Positions 8,054 to 11,934 of a stretch of 11,934 nt of DNA are shown piece after piece. Position 1 is the stretch's first letter. The number at the start of each line of letters is the position of its first letter. Below the pieces are notes generated by a model. The model was given only the letters and a program-made list of their open reading frames with translations. It was not told the DNA's origin and did not search any database. The position numbers and the translations under genes are program-made. The DNA comes from Rickettsiales bacterium UBA1997 (GTDB lineage Bacteria; Pseudomonadota; Alphaproteobacteria; Rickettsiales; UBA1997): positions 1 to 11,934 of the forward strand of contig DDCV01000154.1 in the NCBI GenBank assembly GCA_002335845.1. Reading direction: 5' to 3'.

Positions 8054-8917
8054 CTATTTTTTCAGAGATCTGTTGTTGTAAATGCATAGAAGACTATCTG
8101 ACAACCTTAAAGTAAACTGTCTTGCAGCTGTTGGAACCACCACATAACCGTCTCTAATAATATAATTCATAGATTGCTCAGTGCCGTTGGCGCTTACCAT
8201 GCTAATAGTCGGGATAACATCATTATCATTTGCGAATTGAAAATATGTCTCTCTTTCATTATCATAAACCTTAATTGGAGCTATATTATCGGCTTTGCCA
8301 GCAATGCTGTAGTCGAAATTAAGGCTGGCCTTGCTTGGGTTTCTAGTCAAAATGTCAGGCAACATTTCATCAGCTCTTGTATTTGGATAAGGCGTCTTAA
8401 TGCTGTCATTACCTGCCTGAGGACGAGGCGGTCTTACCAATGATGCTTGGGGCTTTGCAGCAATGTTTGGAACAGCTAACTGAGGAGGCAAAGGCAGGGG
8501 CTGACCAATTTGCGGGTAAAAGAAGCGAACCGTATATACTAAATGCTCGTCAGCTTTGCCAGTGAATTCATCGGACTTGATGTCGAAATGATATGTTCTT
8601 TTGTTAGTTATGATGGTCATATTAGTGTGAGCTGCTATTTCCAGCGGCCTAACAAAGAGTCTCTTGCCTGCAGGAGTAAGCCTCCAAGCAAACGCTTCGC
8701 CAATTGAAATCATCTCGATTTCCTCATCTTCAGCAAATTCAATAAATGACTGATAATTATAATAAAACTTTAACTCATAAACTTCATTGGGATTGTAAAC
8801 CAAAGTTCTTATTCGAGAGTCAGTTGTAATTGGGACCTGAGCTTTTGATGGGGCGGCAAGAAGTTGGGCAGTAATGAGTGTGGAAATAATGAAAAAAAAT
8901 TTTAAATAAAAGAGCAT
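8054..8917 (-). CDS. virB9: Type IV secretion system protein VirB9
   Basis: VirB9 is a periplasmic component of the type IV secretion outer-membrane core complex, working with VirB7 and VirB10. The 287-residue protein has a signal peptide (hydrophobic to about residue 21, probable cleavage after PSKAQ). The N-terminal domain (about 30-135) carries family blocks RIRTLVYNPNEVYEL, EDEEIEMISIG, WRLTPAGKRLFVRPLE, AAHTNMTIITNKRTYHFDI and VYTVRFFYP. A proline-rich linker spans about 136-180. The C-terminal domain (about 197-282) has NFDYSIAGKADNIAPIKVYD, TYFQF, GYVVVP and FTLRLSDSLLCIYNN, the VirB7-binding region. Both domains look complete. virB8 lies upstream on the same strand but 402 bp away. 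In Rickettsia the rvhB8 and rvhB9 genes are duplicated and one copy lies apart from the main cluster; this pair may be such a copy, which is inference. Confidence 0.95.
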   Translation of the reverse strand: MLFYLKFFFIISTLITAQLLAAPSKAQVPITTDSRIRTLVYNPNEVYELKFYYNYQSFIEFAEDEEIEMISIGEAFAWRLTPAGKRLFVRPLEIAAHTNMTIITNKRTYHFDIKSDEFTGKADEHLVYTVRFFYPQIGQPLPLPPQLAVPNIAAKPQASLVRPPRPQAGNDSIKTPYPNTRADEMLPDILTRNPSKASLNFDYSIAGKADNIAPIKVYDNERETYFQFANDNDVIPTISMVSANGTEQSMNYIIRDGYVVVPTAARQFTLRLSDSLLCIYNNRSLKK

Positions 8918-9319
8918 TTGTTATTTTTTATCGCCACGGTCTTTAATGGCACCTTATTAAATAATCTTAAAGCTGAGAGTGGATAACCTATGGCGTCGTG
9001 CCGCTCTTGCCTTAAATTACTTAGCTTCGATCCTAAAATAATCCAAGTCATGTAAAAGCCTTGCTTAAAATTCTTAAAAACTCCTCAAAACTTTAAAAAT
9101 TTTTACTAAAAGGACAATTAAGCATAAATCTTGCAATTAAATGATTAACTTATGAAAAACTTGCAAATAATTGCAAGATAATAAATTTATTTATCTCAAG
9201 TAATTCTATTTATGCCTTAATCTTTGTGTTTTTCTTGAGGCTTAGGCTCTAATTTTTTGAAATATAACCAATATTCCTACAAAATTAAAGGCCATTTGAA
9301 ATCTTAATAGAGCCTAAAA
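8918..9319. other. 402-bp spacer between virB8 and virB9
   Basis: No recognised gene, and no VirB7-like lipoprotein with a lipobox, on the strand shared by virB8 and virB9. It holds a minus-strand hairpin with a T run (9155-9177) and a 9-bp inverted repeat pair TTAGGCTCT / AGAGCCTAA (9242-9250 and 9309-9317). A minus-strand 49-codon open frame (8902-9051, beginning MTWIILGSK) overlaps the virB9 start by 16 bp; I do not recognise it and cannot call it a gene. A single DnaA-box-like 9-mer (8978-8986) is probably chance. Confidence 0.6.
9155..9177 (-). terminator. Terminator-like hairpin downstream of virB8
   Basis: On the minus strand, CTTGCAA, a TTAT loop and TTGCAAG form a 7-bp stem followed at once by TTTTT. 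It lies about 143 bases beyond the virB8 stop and 238 bases before the virB9 start. It could end the virB8 transcript and uncouple the two genes. The stem is AT-rich, so it would be of modest strength. Confidence 0.45.
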
Positions 9320-9988
9320 TTAATAGCTGAATATTTCTTTTTCAATTACTAGCTTATTAACCTGAAAACCCAGGGGATTTATCATTCTTTCCTCCATGGT
9401 TAATTGAATATTTGGCGAAAAGCTGAACGACATTTCGATCACCTCATCATCTCTAACTGTTGCAGCATTATCGCTATTTTTTTTGATTCTAAGTATTCTT
9501 AATTTCAAATTATTTTGATTTATAAAGCGCATAGTTTTGATTCTAACCTCTATCTTGCCGCTTACTCCTAAAGATCTAGGGTTAATTCTTCGCCTAAAAT
9601 CAGAGTAAACAGAAGGGGTGGAAAAAAGCCTTACCTCTTCTACATTATCTTTGTAAGTTCGAGGATCGTATCCAAGGGCCGCATTAAGAAATTTATTAAT
9701 GAAAAATTTTCTAATAACTTCTCTACTAGTGTAGTTTCTAGCAGTTTCCTTATCAACAACGGTAGCTACGCCGGTTTTTTGCTCGAGCTCTATGACATAA
9801 GGGTCAAGCGATTTGGATGAAATTATTTTTTTGACAAAAAGCACAGCAACAGCAACCGACACTATTGAAAGCGTAGTTAAAATTAGTAGGATGTTTCTTT
9901 GAACAACAACAATTTGATATCTATTAGAATACCAACTTTTAACCTCAAGCTTATGGTTTTTGTTTTTCTTTTTTTTGGAAGTAATCAT
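9320..9988 (-). CDS. virB8: Type IV secretion system inner-membrane protein VirB8
   Basis: VirB8 is a bitopic inner-membrane scaffold protein whose periplasmic NTF2-like domain dimerises and contacts VirB9, VirB10 and other components of the assembly. The 222-residue product has a lysine-rich cytoplasmic N-terminus, then VKSWYSNRYQIVVVQRN just before the transmembrane helix (about 32-52). The periplasmic domain runs to about residue 215. It includes the hallmark INPLGFQV (203-210), preceded by MEERM, as in rickettsial VirB8. DPYVIELEQKTGVATVVD directly after the helix is also typical. Length is normal and nothing is broken. Upstream and divergent is the tRNA-Arg/dusB unit, so virB8 must have its own promoter. 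The gene downstream on the same strand is virB9, after an unusually long spacer. Confidence 0.94.
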   Translation of the reverse strand: MITSKKKKNKNHKLEVKSWYSNRYQIVVVQRNILLILTTLSIVSVAVAVLFVKKIISSKSLDPYVIELEQKTGVATVVDKETARNYTSREVIRKFFINKFLNAALGYDPRTYKDNVEEVRLFSTPSVYSDFRRRINPRSLGVSGKIEVRIKTMRFINQNNLKLRILRIKKNSDNAATVRDDEVIEMSFSFSPNIQLTMEERMINPLGFQVNKLVIEKEIFSY

Positions 9989-10067
9989 GAAAGCCTAAAC
10001 AAAGGTTGCAAAGATGAAAAAATATGCCAATTTGTGATTCTTTGCTATTGCAAAGATGAGCATTGGC

Positions 10068-10095
10068 AAGATAAAAGTGCAGCTTAATAATTCAA
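10068..10095 (-). promoter_or_regulatory. Candidate virB8 promoter
   Basis: On the minus strand TTGAAT (10090-10095) and TATCTT (10068-10073) are separated by 16 bp, each matching about four of six sigma-70 consensus bases. Transcription would start near 10061, leaving a leader of about 70 bases. The -35 hexamer overlaps the outer arm of the palindrome at 10089-10141. This is a weak match in AT-rich DNA. Confidence 0.25.
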
Positions 10096-10141
10096 GTTTT
10101 ATTAAATTTGGTTAAGATCAAATTTAAGAAAGTTTTGAATT
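10089..10141. repeat. Imperfect 53-bp palindrome between divergent virB8 and tRNA-Arg
   Basis: The inner arms TTAAATTTG (10102-10110) and CAAATTTAA (10119-10127) are perfect, with an 8-base centre. The outer arms AATTCAA (10089-10095) and TTGAATT (10135-10141) share the same centre. It sits between two divergently transcribed units and overlaps the candidate virB8 -35 hexamer, so an operator is conceivable. AT-rich palindromes also arise by chance. Confidence 0.35.
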
Positions 10142-10147
10142 AATAAA

Positions 10148-10178
10148 TTGAAGGCGGCTCCATTTATTATGGTATTAT
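10148..10178 (+). promoter_or_regulatory. Candidate promoter of tRNA-Arg and dusB
   Basis: TTGAAG (10148-10153) is followed 19 bp later by TATTAT (10173-10178) preceded by TGG, forming an extended -10 element. The predicted start lies within a few bases of the tRNA 5' end at 10184, so the primary transcript would have almost no leader. The same 9-mer, TGGTATTAT, occurs three times in the nuoG-to-ABC intergenic region. Confidence 0.5.
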
Positions 10179-10183
10179 TTTTT

Positions 10184-10258
10184 GCTCCCGTAGCTCAGGG
10201 GATAGAGCATTGGTTTCCTAAACCATGTGCGCATGTTCGAATCATGCCGGGAGCACCA
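10184..10258 (+). tRNA. tRNA-Arg, anticodon CCU (reads AGG)
   Basis: A full cloverleaf can be drawn. The acceptor stem GCTCCCG pairs with CGGGAGC; then come discriminator A and an encoded CCA. The D stem is GCTC/GAGC with loop AGGGGATA. The anticodon stem has four pairs plus a T-T mismatch at its base, and its loop TTCCTAA places anticodon CCT at 10217-10219. The T arm is GCATG, TTCGAAT, CATGC. The total is 75 nt including CCA. The short D loop has G where U16 or U17 would usually be. dusB starts 15 bp downstream and is probably on the same transcript. Confidence 0.97.
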
Positions 10259-10273
10259 TCTTGATTTTACGAT

Positions 10274-11272
10274 ATGATTGAAATTGGAAATATCAAATTA
10301 GATGACAATGTTTTGCTGGCGCCAATGTCTGGCGTTACCGACTTGCCATTCCGCAGATTAGTGAAGAAATTTGGTGCAAGCTTAGTTATCTCTGAGATGA
10401 TTGCCTCACGAGCTATGATTTTGCAAACTCGTGAATCCTTGCTTAAGGGCAAAAAAGATAAAGATCATTTTCCGATGTCGGTTCAAATTGCCGGCTGCGA
10501 TCCTGAGGTAATGGCTGAGGCGGCTAAGTTAAACGAAGATTTAGGGGCTGATATTATTGATATTAATTTTGGTTGCCCTGTAAAAAAAGTGGTCAATGGT
10601 TTTGCCGGCAGCGCTTTGATGAAAGATGAAGATTTAGCAACAAGAATTATGGCAAGCGTCGCTAAGGCTGTAAAAATTCCCGTTACTATGAAAATGCGCT
10701 TAGGTTGGAATTATGACAATCTCAACGCTCCCTCGCTAGCAAAAAAAGCTGAAGATGTGGGCATAAAAATGCTTACAATTCATGGTCGCACTCGTTGCCA
10801 AATGTACAATGGCGTGGCCAATTGGCAAGAAATTGCCAAAGTCAAACAAGCTGTGCAAATTCCGGTTATTGCTAATGGCGATATTAAAAATAGTGATGAT
10901 GCCATAAAAGCCATGACTGAATCAGGTGCAAATGGCGTGATGATTGGCCGAGCCTGCTATGGTAAGCCGTGGCTAATTGCACAAATTTCTGCCAAAATAA
11001 ATAATAAAGTCGAGGTTAAAACCCCAGAAATATCGCAGCAAAAACAAATTGTTTTAAACCATATTAGTGAAATGGTTGAGCATTATGGTGAAAAGGTTGC
11101 CATTCCCTTGGCCCGCAAACATATTGGCTGGTACAGCTCTGGATTTAAAGATTCAGCGCAATATCGCGCCCAAATTAACACTACCCAAGGCTATGATAAT
11201 GTTAGAGAAATCATAGAAGAATTTTATGATAAGCAGCTTGATGCCCAATATGAGAATTTTTCAAATTCATAA
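10274..11272 (+). CDS. dusB: tRNA-dihydrouridine synthase B
   Basis: Dus enzymes are FMN-dependent oxidoreductases that reduce specific uridines in the tRNA D loop to dihydrouridine, using NADPH. The 332-residue product starts MIEIGNIKLDDNVLLAPMSG, which matches the family N-terminus, and fits a TIM-barrel followed by a C-terminal helical domain. Visible motifs are APMSGVTDLPFRRL (16-29), DIINDINFGCPVKKV-type active-site block with catalytic C101, KMRLGW (140-145), TIHGRTRCQMYNG (168-180), VIANGDI (198-204), GVMIGRACYGKPWL (221-234) and RKHIGWYSSGF (281-291). These fit DusB better than DusA or DusC. No Shine-Dalgarno site precedes the ATG, which lies 15 bp after the tRNA-Arg gene. A strong terminator lies about 175 bp downstream. 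Confidence 0.95.
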   Translation: MIEIGNIKLDDNVLLAPMSGVTDLPFRRLVKKFGASLVISEMIASRAMILQTRESLLKGKKDKDHFPMSVQIAGCDPEVMAEAAKLNEDLGADIIDINFGCPVKKVVNGFAGSALMKDEDLATRIMASVAKAVKIPVTMKMRLGWNYDNLNAPSLAKKAEDVGIKMLTIHGRTRCQMYNGVANWQEIAKVKQAVQIPVIANGDIKNSDDAIKAMTESGANGVMIGRACYGKPWLIAQISAKINNKVEVKTPEISQQKQIVLNHISEMVEHYGEKVAIPLARKHIGWYSSGFKDSAQYRAQINTTQGYDNVREIIEEFYDKQLDAQYENFSNS

Positions 11273-11283
11273 TTTACGCCATT

Positions 11284-11307
11284 TTAACCAGTGCGCTAAC
11301 TAGTTAA
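11284..11307 (+). repeat. Solo arm of the dispersed inverted repeat
   Basis: TTAACCAGTGCGCTAACTAG followed by TTAA matches the first 24 bases of the left arm at 3338-3361 with few differences, and the minus-strand copy at 23-40. No opposing arm is seen before the terminator at 11447. It begins 12 bases after the dusB stop. Confidence 0.55.
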
Positions 11308-11446
11308 TACAACAATTCCCGTCATTTAATAGCAAAATAATAGTGATTTCTATCTTTAGAAACACAATAATGCATCGCCTTTTTTAGTCAAAATCTCCTT
11401 AAAAATTTTTAATAGACCCTTTGTTTAAAAGGCTTGAAGCCCAAAC

Positions 11447-11475
11447 ATTTTTGCCCCTAGGGGCAAAAATTTTTT
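11447..11475 (+). terminator. Strong rho-independent terminator of the tRNA-Arg/dusB unit
   Basis: A perfect 24-bp palindrome has arms ATTTTTGCCCC (11447-11457) and GGGGCAAAAAT (11460-11470) around a central TA. A run of T continues to 11475. The GC core plus T run is the clearest terminator in the window. The uridine run follows only on the plus strand, so it serves dusB and insulates the downstream gene. Confidence 0.88.
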
Positions 11476-11526
11476 GTAAATACGCAAAGTAAAATCACCA
11501 AAATTCATTTATGCCAAAAAAACACT

Positions 11527-11555
11527 TTTACTGTTTTTAATAATTATGATATGAT
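11527..11555 (+). promoter_or_regulatory. Candidate sigma-70 promoter of the F-box-like gene
   Basis: TTTACT (11527-11532) and TATGAT (11550-11555) are separated by 17 bp, with four and five of six consensus matches. It is well placed after the terminator. Transcription would begin near 11562, giving a leader of about 20 bases to the ATG at 11584 or 70 to the ATG at 11632. Confidence 0.5.
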
Positions 11556-11583
11556 GGCAACTTATTTTCTTGGGGGCAATTCA

Positions 11584-11595
11584 ATGCTCTTTTAG
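11584..11595 (+). other. Three-codon in-frame mini-ORF upstream of the F-box-like gene
   Basis: ATG CTC TTT TAG is preceded by GGGGG (11572-11576) with a 7-base spacer, the best ribosome-binding-site arrangement near this gene. The ATG is in the same frame as the ATG at 11632, and no further stop lies between the TAG and that ATG (next codons CAA AAA AAT). It could be a leader peptide, an original start now cut by a nonsense mutation, or a readthrough site. Confidence 0.4.
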
Positions 11596-11631
11596 CAAAA
11601 AAATTCGACAACCAAAAAATTAGAAAGCTGT

Positions 11632-11934
11632 ATGCCAAATTCATCAAGAGAAACCGGAGTAACATTAGATAATATTATAAAAAGCTTAGATTTAAAAGAA
11701 GGTATTTTTAAGTTCTTGAACGATGGAAGTCTCAAAAATATGTCTGCAACATCACGATATTGGCAGGCGGCCGTAAAAGACAATGGCAAATCTGTATTTA
11801 TAAATAGAGCGCCTGAGGCAGGTGACAATGAAAGCCTTAAGGGGCTCTTAAAGGATGCTAAAAAGATTACTTTTAGCTCAAAAATTAGCTATGATCAAGT
11901 AAAGAGTTTTTTTGAAGGAGAACAATCTATTGGC
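11632..11934 (+). CDS. Putative F-box protein with LRR-like continuation, 3' end outside window
   Basis: An open frame of 101 codons reaches the window end without a stop, so the protein is longer than seen. Residues 18-50, including LKEGIFKFLN, SLKNMSATSRYWQ and AAVKD, follow the F-box spacing: hydrophobic residues of the first helix, then L-x-x-M/L-x-x-x-S/C-x-x-W and a short helix. F-box domains bind SKP1 of eukaryotic ubiquitin ligases. What follows (SLKGLLKDAKKITFSSKI) has the look of a leucine-rich-repeat region, the usual substrate-binding part of such proteins. No signal peptide or membrane helix is visible. A secreted host-directed effector is therefore plausible in an intracellular bacterium, but this is inference from a weak motif read by eye. 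The start at 11632 is the first ATG after the in-frame TAG at 11593. Confidence 0.6.
   Translation, partial: MPNSSRETGVTLDNIIKSLDLKEGIFKFLNDGSLKNMSATSRYWQAAVKDNGKSVFINRAPEAGDNESLKGLLKDAKKITFSSKISYDQVKSFFEGEQSIG

Larger units (their letters stand above)
11273..11631. other. Intergenic region between dusB and the F-box-like gene
   Basis: This stretch of about 360 bp holds one solo repeat arm (11284-11307), an intrinsic terminator (11447-11475), a sigma-70-like promoter (11527-11555) and a ribosome-binding-site-like GGGGG ahead of an ATG at 11584 that stops after three codons. No other gene is evident. Confidence 0.7.

Noticed and set aside
8978..8986. DnaA-box-like 9-mer TTATCCACT on the minus strand
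   Set aside because: A single imperfect box without further boxes, an AT-rich unwinding element or dnaA nearby does not support an origin.
9899..10087. Plus-strand open frame of 62 codons over the virB8 5' end
   Set aside because: It mostly mirrors virB8 coding sequence and its upstream region, with no protein-like pattern.
11592..11828. Minus-strand open frame of 78 codons
   Set aside because: It lies antisense to the F-box-like frame, which has the better start context, promoter and recognisable pattern.

Overview
The window is AT-rich, has weak or absent Shine-Dalgarno sites, and carries an alphaproteobacterial gene set: an SSB ending in DDEIPF, a three-cluster NuoG, DusB, and VirB8 and VirB9 of a type IV secretion system. 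The virB genes sit as an isolated pair. Together with a probable F-box protein, this suggests an obligate intracellular or endosymbiotic member of the Rickettsiales or a close relative. That placement is inferred from protein character, not from a phylogeny.

Layout. Positions 1-933 hold one arm of a dispersed repeat, a possible small membrane protein, and ssb. ssb is followed 23 bp later by nuoG (957-2981). An 809-bp gene-free stretch comes next, with a near-perfect 29-bp palindrome, a 159-bp long inverted repeat that looks like a non-autonomous mobile element, and extended -10 promoter-like motifs. A tightly overlapping three-gene operon (3791-7984) then encodes a type I secretion-like apparatus: an ABC-exporter-like inner-membrane protein, a HlyD-type adaptor and a TolC-type outer-membrane channel. 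The ABC protein has lost every recognisable catalytic motif in its nucleotide-binding domain while its reading frame stays intact.

On the opposite strand lie virB9 (8054-8917) and virB8 (9320-9988), separated by 402 bp that contain a terminator-like hairpin. Divergent from virB8 are a tRNA-Arg(CCU) gene and, 15 bp downstream, dusB, a tRNA dihydrouridine synthase. A strong intrinsic terminator follows. A promoter-like site then leads into an open frame that runs off the window; its first 50 residues resemble an F-box and what follows looks leucine-rich-repeat-like. This is a candidate host-directed effector.

How the genes work together: the type I-like operon and the VirB8/VirB9 pair are two separate secretion machineries, and the F-box-like protein is the sort of cargo an intracellular bacterium might export, although nothing here links it to either machine. 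ssb, nuoG, tRNA-Arg and dusB are housekeeping genes. Related 18-24 bp repeat arms at 23-40, 3338-3361, 3473-3496 and 11284-11307 lie between the gene blocks.
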